Source: JBOFDK01 sp051646925 | GTDB taxonomy: Bacteria; Bacillota; Clostridia; Lachnospirales; Cellulosilyticaceae | Direction of reading: 5' to 3' | NCBI GenBank assembly: GCA_051646925.1 | Contig: JBOFDK010000055.1 | Span: 1-30,939 of the forward strand | DNA length: 30,939 nucleotides | In this document: in pieces, positions 1-7,921 of the stretch | Layout of the letters: each line of letters begins with the position of its first letter | Numbering within the stretch: position 1 is the stretch's first letter | Position numbers and translations under genes: made by a program | The notes under the pieces: model-generated | What the model was told of the DNA's origin: nothing | What the model saw: only the letters and a program-made list of their open reading frames with translations | Databases searched by the model: none

Positions 1-28
1 TATAAGCAATAAATATACTTTAATAATT

Positions 29-145
29 TTTGGTGGCGATGCGACTAGGGGACACACCCGTTCCCATACCGAACACGTAGGTTAAGACCTAGTCGGCCGA
101 TGGTACTTGTCTGGAGACGGACCGGGAGAGTAGGTGGCTGCCAAA
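29..145 (+). rRNA. rrf: 5S ribosomal RNA
   Basis: The ends pair as in 5S rRNA: TTTGGTGGC at 29-37 with GCTGCCAAA at 137-145. Inside are the conserved segments CCCGTTCCCATACCGAACACG and GGGAGAGTAGGTGG. It is much richer in G and C than its surroundings. It lies just upstream of two tRNA genes and a terminator, so this is the distal end of an rRNA operon whose 16S and 23S genes lie left of the window. The exact ends are estimated from the terminal stem. Confidence 0.95.
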
Positions 146-153
146 TTGAATAT

Positions 154-224
154 GCGGGTGTAGTTCAATGGTAGAACACCAGCCTTCCAAGCTGGCCACG
201 TGGGTTCGATTCCCATCACCCGCT
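154..224 (+). tRNA. tRNA-Gly (anticodon TCC)
   Basis: A complete 71-nt cloverleaf. The acceptor stem GCGGGTG pairs with CACCCGC (217-223), with T as discriminator base. The anticodon stem CCAGC/GCTGG encloses the loop CTTCCAA, giving anticodon TCC, which reads GGA and probably GGG. The T arm contains GGTTCGATTCC. CCA is not encoded. It lies 8 nt after the 5S gene and is probably cotranscribed with the rRNA operon. Confidence 0.97.
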
Positions 225-231
225 CTGATAT

Positions 232-315
232 GCCCGAGTGGCGGAACTGGCAGACGCACAGGACTTAAAATCCTGCGAGCTAACCCTCGTACCGGTTCGA
301 TTCCGGTCTCGGGCA
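232..315 (+). tRNA. tRNA-Leu (anticodon TAA)
   Basis: An 84-nt class II tRNA with a long variable arm (CGAG...CTCG). The acceptor stem GCCCGAG pairs with CTCGGGC (308-314), with A as discriminator. The anticodon stem CAGGA/TCCTG encloses CTTAAAA, giving anticodon TAA for the UUA codon, the expected major leucine codon in a genome this AT-rich. It is separated from tRNA-Gly by 7 nt. Confidence 0.97.
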
Positions 316-316
316 T

Positions 317-350
317 AAAAACGACTATTTTATAAAATAGTCGTTTTTTT
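317..350 (+). terminator. Rho-independent terminator of the rRNA/tRNA operon
   Basis: A perfect 16-bp inverted repeat (317-332 with 333-348, core AAACGACTATTTT/AAAATAGTCGTTT) runs into seven T residues. It follows tRNA-Leu directly and must end the rRNA-tRNA transcript. Confidence 0.9.
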
Positions 351-413
351 ATGTCTAGAAATAGAATAAGTTTATCATATAAAGAACATCCTAATTATGA
401 TGAGGTGATTTAT

Positions 414-1121
414 ATGTCTAAGAAATTCAAAAATATGAATAAATTTAATCCGATAATAATAACTACTATAATAATTATTCTGCTAATAATAATTAGCATT
501 GGATTAAGTAAAAATTCAGTAGAACAAATAGATTGTGTAAATGAAGAAGATACAACATTAAGGAAAGAGTTGATTTTTGAAGAAGCAATAATTGTTGATG
601 TTGAAAAGGAAAATCAAAGCTTTACAATATTACCAGTAGAAAATCAATTTGAAAATGAACAGTTAATTACTATTGGATTGAGTGACCAATCTAAAATCGA
701 ACATGTTGGATTAAAACGTATTTATCCATTTGATGTTTTAAAAAAAGGAATGAAAGTTAAAATAAAATATATAGATTATGCAGTACAGACAAAGTTATAT
801 TATGAAGCTACGTACGTAGAAATATTAGAAGATAATATTGGAGATGAATTATTTTTACCATCATTAGATAATGTATATATTGAAACAATTAATGAAGATA
901 AACAATATATTATAGTTAATCAATATAAAGATTTTACAGGTAGGCAAACAGTCGTATATATTGATCATCATACAAATATTAAAAATGAAGATGATGATAT
1001 AGTATATTTAATTGATCAACTAGATATAGGAGACAAAGTTACAATTATTACAAATGGTGTTATGACAGAATCAGAGAAAAGTGAAACTGTAGGGTTAGAA
1101 ATTATTTTGCATAATAAATAA
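414..1121 (+). CDS. Membrane-anchored protein of unknown function
   Basis: Encodes 235 aa that I do not recognise. An in-frame ATG at 351 exists but sits in the T-run of the tRNA terminator; the ATG at 414 follows GAGGTGA (402-408) at good spacing and is the better start. The product has a short basic N-terminus (MSKKFKNMNK), one strongly hydrophobic isoleucine-rich segment at about residues 12-31, and then a roughly 200-residue hydrophilic, acidic region with alternating polar and aliphatic residues that suggests beta structure. The topology is that of an N-terminally anchored extracytoplasmic protein with no lipobox. No enzyme motif is visible. It stands alone: a terminator lies upstream and a tandem repeat follows its stop. 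It is probably a real gene, given the ribosome binding site and length, but function and family are unknown. Confidence 0.75.
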   Translation: MSKKFKNMNKFNPIIITTIIIILLIIISIGLSKNSVEQIDCVNEEDTTLRKELIFEEAIIVDVEKENQSFTILPVENQFENEQLITIGLSDQSKIEHVGLKRIYPFDVLKKGMKVKIKYIDYAVQTKLYYEATYVEILEDNIGDELFLPSLDNVYIETINEDKQYIIVNQYKDFTGRQTVVYIDHHTNIKNEDDDIVYLIDQLDIGDKVTIITNGVMTESEKSETVGLEIILHNK

Positions 1122-1122
1122 T

Positions 1123-1290
1123 ATAGATATATGTAGTAAATGAATTATAGATATATGTAGTAAATAAATTATAGATATATGTAGTGAATGAATTATAGAT
1201 ATATGTAGTGAATGAATTATAGATATATGTAGTGAATGAATTATAGGTGTATATAGTGGATGGATTATAGATATGTATTGTTTGATAATA
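1123..1290 (+). repeat. 24-bp tandem repeat, about 6-7 copies
   Basis: Units of the form ATAGATATATGTAGTGAATG plus AATT start at 1123, 1147, 1171, 1195, 1219, 1243 and 1267. Units 3 to 5 are identical; units 1 and 2 differ by G-to-A changes, unit 6 has several changes and unit 7 is badly degraded. The array begins 2 nt after the preceding stop codon. Every unit contains stop codons in the upstream gene's frame, so it is not a coding extension. Confidence 0.9.
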
Positions 1291-1858
1291 GAATTTAAAG
1301 AGAAGGTGTATAAATAGGAAAGATATATTTATATACCTTTCAATAAAATAGTTTTTTTTTATGAATGTTGGTAATTTAAAAATGAAATTAATAAGTAACG
1401 AATAAGTAGATATAGTAAAAAATCATTACTAAACTTAATATTTACAAATACATAACTTATATGCGTATAAAAAGTAATAAAAAATATAGAATAAAAAGTA
1501 TATAAAGACTATACTTTTTAAATAGTAAATAAGGACTAAGTGTATAATTACAATGTTTATGAGTATATATTTTTAAATTAGCTATAACATCTATACTAAA
1601 CATATAGTTTTATATTATAAAATTTTTAAATTAAAATCTATTGACTCAAACATAAAAAATAAGTATAATTTCAAAGTAAGAGTTTAATAGACCTAAACAA
1701 AAAGTTTATTTTAAAAAACTAATATTATAGAAAAAGCTGAAAATAAATACAAAAAGCGATAAGGTAGACAAAGAAACAAAATAATAGATCAATAAAATGC
1801 AAAATTTAAATTACAAAACAAAAATATAAATTTAAATTACAAATATAGGAGGAAGAAG
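1291..1858. other. Long AT-rich gene-free region with two weak hairpins
   Basis: No credible gene is present. Visible structures are a 14-bp hairpin (1303-1316 with 1326-1339, one G-T pair) followed after a gap by a T-run at 1352-1360, perhaps a weak terminator for the gene at 414, and an 11-bp hairpin (1492-1502 with 1510-1520). A promoter lies at 1641-1669. The roughly 180-nt stretch between that promoter and the regulator's ATG is purine-rich with no strong fold seen. Confidence 0.6.
1641..1669 (+). promoter_or_regulatory. Sigma-A-type promoter of the polyamine operon
   Basis: TTGACT (1641-1646), a 17-nt spacer and a perfect TATAAT (1664-1669). It is the only strong promoter upstream of the XRE-cupin gene. 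Transcription should start near 1676, leaving a leader of about 180 nt. Confidence 0.75.
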
Positions 1859-2398
1859 ATGGATATTGGCGCGAAAATTAACCAATTAAGAAAAAAGAAT
1901 GGTCTGACACAAGAAGAACTTGCTGATCGTTGCGAACTTTCTAAAGGGTTTATTTCACAAGTAGAGCGCGGTCTGACTTCACCGTCAATTGCCACACTTA
2001 TTGATATTTTAGAATGTCTGGGAACTAATTTAAAAGATTTCTTTAATGAAACAAGTCAAGAAAAAATTGTATTTACAAAAGAAGACCTGTTTGAAAAAGA
2101 AGACAAAGAATTAGGCAATATGATTACATGGCTTATTCCGAATGCGCAAAAAAATGATATGGAGCCAATTTTAATTAATATAGAACCAGCAGGGCAAACT
2201 TATGAACAGGCACCACATGAAGGTGAAGAATTTGGTCATGTGATAGCAGGTACTATTTATGTGCATTTAGGAAATAAAAAATTTAAAGCAAAAAAAGGTG
2301 ATAGTTTTTATTTTAGACCGACCGGAGATCATTATTTAGAAAATGCAGGTAAAACAAAGGCAACAGTGCTTTGGGTTGCAACACCACCAAGTTTTTAA
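1859..2398 (+). CDS. XRE-family regulator with C-terminal cupin domain (PuuR-like), probable polyamine operon regulator
   Basis: A 179-aa DNA-binding regulator. Residues 5-62 form a helix-turn-helix of the XRE family (GLTQEELADRCELSKGFISQ, then VERGLTSPSIATL). Residues about 105-175 are a cupin barrel (PHEGEEFGHVIAG, then GDSFYFRPTGDHYLENAG), the usual effector-sensing part of this architecture. The ATG follows AGGAGG (1847-1852). The gene is first in the operon and ends 15 nt before potA. In Firmicutes, HTH-cupin genes commonly head pot operons, so control of this operon in response to polyamines is a reasonable inference. Operator sites are not evident; the 24-bp repeats are too far upstream to claim. 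Confidence 0.9.
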   Translation: MDIGAKINQLRKKNGLTQEELADRCELSKGFISQVERGLTSPSIATLIDILECLGTNLKDFFNETSQEKIVFTKEDLFEKEDKELGNMITWLIPNAQKNDMEPILINIEPAGQTYEQAPHEGEEFGHVIAGTIYVHLGNKKFKAKKGDSFYFRPTGDHYLENAGKTKATVLWVATPPSF

Positions 2399-2413
2399 AG
2401 GAGAGTATATGAC

Positions 2414-3466
2414 ATGAATGAAAATAAAACAGCAAATATCATTGATCTTTGTAATATATCAAAAACATTTAGCGATGGTACAGAAGTATTAAAACAAATA
2501 AATATGTATATTAGACGTAATGAATTTTTAACATTATTAGGACCAAGTGGTTGTGGTAAAACAACATTATTACGTATTATAGGTGGTTTTGAAACAACAT
2601 CTACAGGAGATGTTATGTTTGAAGATGAGAACATTGCGGAATTGCCACCATACAAAAGACGTATAAATACAGTATTTCAAAAATATGCATTATTTCCTCA
2701 TATGACAGTAGGTGAAAATATTGCTTTTGGACTACAAATAAAAAAGATGGATAAAGCAGTTATAGCTAAAAAAGTAGAAGAGATGCTTGAGCTTGTAAAT
2801 TTAAAAGGGTATCAAAATCGTTCTATAGATTCATTAAGTGGTGGACAACAACAAAGAATTGCAATTGCGAGAGCCGTAGTAAATGAACCAGAAGTGTTAC
2901 TGTTAGATGAGCCATTAGGAGCATTGGATTTAAAACTTCGAAAAGGTATGCAAATGGAGCTTAAAAGAATTCAACAACAGTTAGGTATTACATTTATATA
3001 TGTGACACATGACCAAGAGGAAGCGCTTACTATGTCTGATACTATAGCTGTTATGAATGAAGGGCGCATTCAACAAATTGGTACACCAGTTGATATTTAT
3101 AATGAGCCTAAAAATGCTTTTGTAGCAGACTTTATAGGTGAAAGTAATATTATAACTGGAACAATGCATAAAGACTATGTTGTAGAATTTCATAAAACGG
3201 TTTTTGAATGTGTTGATGCAGGTTTTGGGGAAAATGTTGCAGTAGATATTGTCATTAGACCAGAAGATTTACAACTTGTAAAACCAGAGAATGGAATGTT
3301 AGTTGGTGAAGTTGAAAATGTTACATTTAAAGGTGTTCATTATGAAAGTCTTATAAATACAGGTGAATTTATTTGGACGGTACATTCAACAGCTATGCCT
3401 GTAATAAATACACAAGTAGGACTTAGTTTAACACCAGAAGATATTCATATTATGAAAAGGAGATAG
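2414..3466 (+). CDS. potA: Spermidine/putrescine ABC transporter ATP-binding protein
   Basis: A 350-aa cytoplasmic ATPase that powers polyamine import. Visible motifs are Walker A GPSGCGKTT (43-51), Q-loop Q89, signature LSGGQQQ (141-147), Walker B VLLLDEP (161-167), D-loop GALD and H-loop H199. The C-terminal part from about residue 235 is the TOBE/MOP-like regulatory region of the spermidine/iron/molybdate importer branch. Length matches PotA. The ATG at 2414 has GGAGAG upstream; the earlier ATG at 2409 hits TGA after one codon. The permeases and binding protein follow in order, which fixes the substrate class better than the ATPase alone. Confidence 0.95.
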   Translation: MNENKTANIIDLCNISKTFSDGTEVLKQINMYIRRNEFLTLLGPSGCGKTTLLRIIGGFETTSTGDVMFEDENIAELPPYKRRINTVFQKYALFPHMTVGENIAFGLQIKKMDKAVIAKKVEEMLELVNLKGYQNRSIDSLSGGQQQRIAIARAVVNEPEVLLLDEPLGALDLKLRKGMQMELKRIQQQLGITFIYVTHDQEEALTMSDTIAVMNEGRIQQIGTPVDIYNEPKNAFVADFIGESNIITGTMHKDYVVEFHKTVFECVDAGFGENVAVDIVIRPEDLQLVKPENGMLVGEVENVTFKGVHYESLINTGEFIWTVHSTAMPVINTQVGLSLTPEDIHIMKRR

Positions 3467-3470
3467 GTAA

Positions 3471-4283
3471 ATGAATAAAAAACATCTAGCATACCCTTAT
3501 CTTATATGGATTGGAATTTTTGTATTAATACCATTGTTACTTATCGTATACTTTAGTTTTAAGTCACCTACGGGTTTTTCATTAGAAAGTTACAAACGTT
3601 TCTTTGATCCGTTATATATGGAAGTATTATTTAGATCAGTGCAATTAGCATTTGTGACGACGGTTATCTGTCTTATACTAGCGTATCCATTAGCTATGAT
3701 ATTAAATAGTAAAGATATTTCAAATAAAAATATTGTATTACTATTAGTTATATTACCGATGTGGATGAATTCTTTGATGAGAACGTATGCATGGATGGTA
3801 TTACTTGAAAATAAAGGTATTTTGAATAACATATTACAGATGTTAGGCTTACCTACACGTCAGTTTTTATATGGAAATGGTGCTATTGTATTTGGTATGA
3901 TTTACAATTTCTTTCCTTTTATGGTACTGCCAATATATAATTCACTGGCAAAAATTGATAAAAGTCTTATTGAAGCATCACATGATTTGGGTGCGAATAA
4001 AAGAAGAACATTTAGAAAAATTATATTGCCATTAAGTTTACCAGGAGTAATTACAGGTATAATTATGGTTTTTATGCCAAGTTTAACTACATTTGTAATT
4101 ACAAGATTACTTGGTGGTGGTCAAGTAGTATTAATTGGTAACTTGATAGAAGAACAATTTACGAGAACGAGGGATTGGGCATTTGGTTCAGCACTCTCAA
4201 TGATTTTAATGGTTATTATTTTGGCAACAATTGGATTTATGTCGAAAAATGATACTATTGAAAAAGGAGGGGGATTGATATGA
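3471..4283 (+). CDS. potB: Spermidine/putrescine ABC transporter permease PotB
   Basis: A 270-aa inner membrane permease, first of the PotB/PotC pair. About six hydrophobic segments are visible, starting with LIWIGIFVLIPLLLIVYFSF near the N-terminus. The cytoplasmic EAA loop that docks on the ATPase reads EASHDLGANKRRTFRKIILP. It starts 4 nt after potA with AAAAGGAGA upstream. Its stop overlaps the potC start as ATGA, so translation is probably coupled. Confidence 0.94.
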   Translation: MNKKHLAYPYLIWIGIFVLIPLLLIVYFSFKSPTGFSLESYKRFFDPLYMEVLFRSVQLAFVTTVICLILAYPLAMILNSKDISNKNIVLLLVILPMWMNSLMRTYAWMVLLENKGILNNILQMLGLPTRQFLYGNGAIVFGMIYNFFPFMVLPIYNSLAKIDKSLIEASHDLGANKRRTFRKIILPLSLPGVITGIIMVFMPSLTTFVITRLLGGGQVVLIGNLIEEQFTRTRDWAFGSALSMILMVIILATIGFMSKNDTIEKGGGLI

Positions 4284-5119
4284 TAAAAATAATCAAAAAA
4301 GCTTATTTAGGAATTATTCTTTTGATTTTATATGCTCCAATTTTATTATTGATGGTCTACTCCTTTAATGAGTCGAAAACAACAAGTTGGCAAGGATTTT
4401 CATTTAAATGGTATATAGAGTTGTTTAATGATCCAAGTATTCAACGTTCGTTTTACTATACTATTATAGTTGCGACAATTGCGGCTGTATGTTCAACGAT
4501 TATAGGTACGTTAGCAGCTATGGGAATTAATAAAATGTCAGTACGTTCAAAAAATATGGTGATGAATTTGACATATATACCACTTTTAAGTCCAGATATC
4601 GTAATTGGTATATCACTTATGTTATTATTTAGTGCAGTTGGTGTAAAATTTGGTTTAACAACGTTGATTTTATCACATATAACATTTTGTATCCCATACG
4701 TCATACTAAGTGTTATGCCAAGATTAAAAATGATGAATAGTAGCTTATATGAGGCGGCTCTTGATTTAGGAGCTTCACCTATGTATGCTTTTAAGAAAGT
4801 TATATTACCGGAAATATTACCTGGAGTTATATCAGGTGCATTTATTGCATTTACGTTATCAATTGATGATTTCGTAGTTAGTTTTTTCAATACTGCATCA
4901 GGGGTAAATACGTTATCAATTCAAATTTATTCTATGGCACGTCGTGGTGTTAGTCCGAAAATTAATGCAATTTCAACAATTATGTTTGGTACCATTATGC
5001 TAATATTAATTGTGACTAATTTAAAGGCAAATAGAGAAGAAAAAAAACGACAAAATCAAAATTCAACAAGAAGTTACAAAATAAAAATACAGAAGCAAGA
5101 ATTAAAAAACATTAATTAA
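4280..5119 (+). CDS. potC: Spermidine/putrescine ABC transporter permease PotC
   Basis: A 279-aa membrane permease, partner of PotB. The N-terminus carries the hydrophobic segment GIILLILYAPILLLMVYSFN, typical of PotC. The EAA loop is EAALDLGASPMYAFKKVILP, followed by the PotC-like segment TLSIDDFVVSFFNT. The C-terminus is unusually basic and polar for about 30 residues. The start overlaps the potB stop and is preceded by AAAGGAGGGGG. A weak 10-bp hairpin (5117-5126 with 5142-5151) covers its stop codon. Confidence 0.94.
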   Translation: MIKIIKKAYLGIILLILYAPILLLMVYSFNESKTTSWQGFSFKWYIELFNDPSIQRSFYYTIIVATIAAVCSTIIGTLAAMGINKMSVRSKNMVMNLTYIPLLSPDIVIGISLMLLFSAVGVKFGLTTLILSHITFCIPYVILSVMPRLKMMNSSLYEAALDLGASPMYAFKKVILPEILPGVISGAFIAFTLSIDDFVVSFFNTASGVNTLSIQIYSMARRGVSPKINAISTIMFGTIMLILIVTNLKANREEKKRQNQNSTRSYKIKIQKQELKNIN

Positions 5120-5189
5120 AAACATTAGCTTAAAATAATAAAATGTTTTTATTAGAGAAAAATAAAATTTAAAGAAGGTGGTATATAAA

Positions 5190-6239
5190 ATGCAAAAAAA
5201 ATTAACTTTATGTTTGGTAGCAATGTTAGGACTGACAACTATGTTTAGTGCAGTAGGGTGTAGTAGTCAAGCTAAAGAAACAGTATATGTGTATAACTGG
5301 GGCGATTACATTGATGAAGATGTAAATAAAATGTTTGAAAAAGAAACAGGAATTAAAGTTATTTATGAAGTTTATCCAACAAATGAAGATATGTTTGCAC
5401 GTCTTGCAGCAGGTGTATCAGAGTATGATGTTGTATTTCCTTCAGACTATGTTGTTGAAAAAATGATTAATGAAGACATGGTTAATAAATTAGACATGAG
5501 TTTATTAACAAACTACAATCAAATAGATAAAGAGTTTAAAAACTTACCATACGATCCTGAAAATTTATATTCTGTACCATATCTTTGGGGTACAATGGGA
5601 ATCGTATACAATACAGGAATAGTTGAAAAACCAGTTACACAGTGGGCTGATTTATGGGACCCAACATATGCAAAACAAGTATTTATGTACGATAGTGAGC
5701 GTGATTCTATTATGGTTGCATTGAAGAAGTTAAATTATTCTATGAATACGACAAATGAGGCAGAATTAGAAGAAGCAAAACAAGCGCTTATTGAGCAAAA
5801 AAGCAATGTTTTAGCATATGTTGGCGATGAGGGTAAAGGAAAAATGGAAAATGGCGAAGCAGCGATGATGCTTGCATGGGCAGGCGATGCACTACTTATG
5901 ACATTAAATAATCCAGAACTTGAGTATGTATTACCATCAGAAGGAACAAATTATTTTGTTGATGCTATGGTTATTCCAAAGAATGCAAAAAATTATGAAA
6001 ATGCACATAAATACATTGATTTTCTTTGTCGTCCAGATGTAGCAGCTCTTAACGCAGAGTATGTTGGGTATTCAACACCGATAAGTGCAGCACGTGAATT
6101 GCTACCTGAAGAAATGAAAAATAGTGAAATTGCATATCCAGATGTAGAAGTTTTATCTACTATGGAGATGTTTAATGACCCAGGAAAACTTGTAGAAACA
6201 TATAGTCGTATATGGACAGAAGTTAAAGCTGCAAATTAA
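5190..6239 (+). CDS. potD: Spermidine/putrescine-binding lipoprotein PotD
   Basis: A 349-aa extracytoplasmic solute-binding protein that delivers polyamine to PotBC. An in-frame GTG at 5178 lies inside the ribosome binding site GAAGGTGG; the ATG at 5190 is the better start and gives a clean lipoprotein signal (MQKKLTLCLVAMLGL, lipobox AVGC, lipidated Cys about residue 24). The mature part begins VYVYNWGDYIDEDV, the PotD/PotF hallmark, followed by FPSDYVVEKMI, YSVPYLWGTMGIVYN and MLAWAGDA. It is last in the operon. No strong terminator is visible after its stop, so some readthrough to the next gene is possible. Confidence 0.95.
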   Translation: MQKKLTLCLVAMLGLTTMFSAVGCSSQAKETVYVYNWGDYIDEDVNKMFEKETGIKVIYEVYPTNEDMFARLAAGVSEYDVVFPSDYVVEKMINEDMVNKLDMSLLTNYNQIDKEFKNLPYDPENLYSVPYLWGTMGIVYNTGIVEKPVTQWADLWDPTYAKQVFMYDSERDSIMVALKKLNYSMNTTNEAELEEAKQALIEQKSNVLAYVGDEGKGKMENGEAAMMLAWAGDALLMTLNNPELEYVLPSEGTNYFVDAMVIPKNAKNYENAHKYIDFLCRPDVAALNAEYVGYSTPISAARELLPEEMKNSEIAYPDVEVLSTMEMFNDPGKLVETYSRIWTEVKAAN

Positions 6240-6248
6240 TTAAATATC

Positions 6249-6277
6249 TTTCCAAAAAGAACTTGATTATGTATAAT
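6249..6277 (+). promoter_or_regulatory. Possible promoter of the DUF4190-like gene
   Basis: TTTCCA (6249-6254), a 17-nt spacer and TATAAT (6272-6277), ending about 53 nt before the GTG start at 6331. The -35 is imperfect. Confidence 0.45.
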
Positions 6278-6330
6278 GATACTAATGATATACTAAGTTG
6301 ATAAACTAAAAGAAATAGGGGGGGATAAAG

Positions 6331-6696
6331 GTGAAAAAGAAAGTGTGTTGTAAGTCAGAGGATATAGAGTTATACACAAAAGATTTTGTAGTAGATAAAG
6401 ATGATACAAATGATAGTATTGATATGAAACCGCATATAGTTCCAACACAAAAATCAAATCCTAATGCATGGACATCGTTTATTTTAGGAATTGTTAGTTC
6501 ACTAGGTTGGATTGTACCGATTATAGGGTTGCCAGTATCAATTGTAGGAACAGTACTTGGTGCAATTGAAATGAAAAAAAAGCGAAATATGGGTATTGCT
6601 ATTTCAGGATTTGTTATTAATTGTGTATTCTTATGTGCAAGTATAGCAAAAGGAATTGTTGATATTGTTTTTTACTTTAAACGAAAAAACGTATAG
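6331..6696 (+). CDS. Small DUF4190-like membrane protein
   Basis: A 121-aa protein starting at GTG with a strong AGGGGGGGAT upstream (6317 onward). The first 45 residues are hydrophilic and charged (with adjacent cysteines at 6-7). Two hydrophobic segments follow at about residues 47-70 and 84-112, with the small-residue-rich pattern (WTSFILGIVSSLGW, then GTVLGAIEMKKKRNMGIAISG) that is characteristic of DUF4190 domains. The function of that family is not established. It has its own likely promoter and is closed off by a hairpin at 6752-6808. Confidence 0.7.
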   Translation: MKKKVCCKSEDIELYTKDFVVDKDDTNDSIDMKPHIVPTQKSNPNAWTSFILGIVSSLGWIVPIIGLPVSIVGTVLGAIEMKKKRNMGIAISGFVINCVFLCASIAKGIVDIVFYFKRKNV

Positions 6697-6751
6697 AATA
6701 ATTAGTAGCTAAGAAAAACTTGAAAAAGATTACATGAATATAATAAAAGTA

Positions 6752-6808
6752 AAAAATAGCCCAATGGATTAGTCATGAGAAGAGTGTCTAGCCCATTGGG
6801 CTATTTTT
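6752..6808 (+). terminator. Hairpin between the DUF4190-like gene and murB, probable terminator
   Basis: Perfect 16-bp arms (6752-6767 and 6793-6808, core ATAGCCCAATGG/CCATTGGGCTAT) flank a 25-nt loop. The right arm ends in five T residues and the left arm begins with A residues, so it could work in both directions. The large loop is unusual for a terminator. Confidence 0.65.
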
Positions 6809-6969
6809 ATAGATAATACTAATGCTTACATGAATGATTCGTTATTCATTAGTAAAACAAATAAAGGTAGTAAGGTAGCAATTATTTACTAGTTAAAAAA
6901 GCTATCATTACATTTGAAAATCATGTATATTATAATAATAAATAAATGAACTTAGTTAAGGAGTAAAAC

Positions 6970-7881
6970 ATGGAAAAATTAAACATAATACATTTACTTC
7001 AGGATAAAATTAAAGCAAATCATTTGAGGGAAAATGAAGAAATGGCATCACATACAACTTTTAAAATAGGTGGAAAAGCAAGATACTATATGACACCTGA
7101 TTCTGTAGAAGAGTTACAGATAATGATAAAAGCTTGTAAGCAAGCAGAAGTTCCATACTATATTATAGGGAACGGTAGTAATTTGTTAGTATGTGATGAT
7201 GGTTTAAATGGAGCAGTAATAGAGATATATAAGCTTTTTTCAGATATAGAAATAAAAGAAAATTATATTGTAGCTAAAAGCGGGGCGATGTTAGCACGTA
7301 TTGCCAAATTAGCACAAGAAGTAGCACTTACAGGCTTAGAGTTTGCACATGGTATACCAGGAACATTAGGTGGCGCAATAGCTATGAATGCAGGCGCATA
7401 TGGCGGTGAAATGAAAGATGTAGTAGTAGATGTTACAGTTATGACATCAGATGGTGAAGTGAGAGTACTTTCTAATGAAGAAATGGAATTTGGATATCGC
7501 ACAAGTATAGTTACAAAAAAAGGTTATATTGTATTAGGTGCAACGTTAAACCTTCAAGAAGGTGACAAAGAAACAATAGCTAGGCAAATGAAACAATTAA
7601 TAGAACAACGTAGAGAAAAACAACCGTTAGAGTATGCAAGTGCAGGTAGTACGTTCAAACGTCCAGAAGGATATTTTGCAGGAAAGCTAATTATGGATAG
7701 CGGATTAAGAGGATACCAAATAGGCGGGGCTAGAGTATCAGATAAACATTGTGGATTCATCGTAAATATGGGCGGTGCAACTTGTAAGGATATGATTTCA
7801 TTAATTGAACATGTTCAAAAAGAAGTCAAGTTGAAGCAAGGTATAATGCTTGAGACAGAAGTCAAAATACTTAAAATGTAA
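6970..7881 (+). CDS. murB: UDP-N-acetylenolpyruvoylglucosamine reductase (MurB, type II)
   Basis: A 303-aa FAD enzyme that reduces UDP-GlcNAc-enolpyruvate to UDP-MurNAc with NADPH, in the cytoplasm, in peptidoglycan precursor synthesis. FAD-binding segments include TFKIGGKARYY (about 30-40), GNGSNLLV and the signature GLEFAHGIPGTLGGAIAMNAGAYGGEM (122-148, broken here only by description). The substrate-binding GYR is at 175-177, the catalytic serine lies in AGSTFKRP (about 226-232) and the C-terminal glutamate in LETEVKIL. The shorter loop pattern is that of the type II enzyme. AAGGAG precedes the ATG; a TATAAT at 6931-6936 may be the -10. It starts the murB-rapZ-glmR-whiA-crh run. Confidence 0.96.
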   Translation: MEKLNIIHLLQDKIKANHLRENEEMASHTTFKIGGKARYYMTPDSVEELQIMIKACKQAEVPYYIIGNGSNLLVCDDGLNGAVIEIYKLFSDIEIKENYIVAKSGAMLARIAKLAQEVALTGLEFAHGIPGTLGGAIAMNAGAYGGEMKDVVVDVTVMTSDGEVRVLSNEEMEFGYRTSIVTKKGYIVLGATLNLQEGDKETIARQMKQLIEQRREKQPLEYASAGSTFKRPEGYFAGKLIMDSGLRGYQIGGARVSDKHCGFIVNMGGATCKDMISLIEHVQKEVKLKQGIMLETEVKILKM

Positions 7882-7921
7882 AAAGACAACGTATAGATAT
7901 TCAAAATAGTGGAGGACACCA

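Noticed and set aside
89..316. Minus-strand open frame of 75 codons
   Set aside because: It lies across the 5S rRNA and both tRNA genes, which explain the sequence fully.
1123..1290. Possible CRISPR array
   Set aside because: Units are contiguous 24-mers with no unique spacers, and no cas gene is in the window. The same holds for the arrays at 15278, 19198 and 26429.
4456..4890. Minus-strand open frame of 144 codons inside potC
   Set aside because: It is the shadow of a well-conserved permease gene; no ribosome binding site or promoter is seen.
5117..5151. Terminator between potC and potD
   Set aside because: The 10-bp stem has only one G-C pair and a 15-nt loop, and potD clearly belongs to the operon. 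At most it is a weak attenuating or stabilising hairpin.
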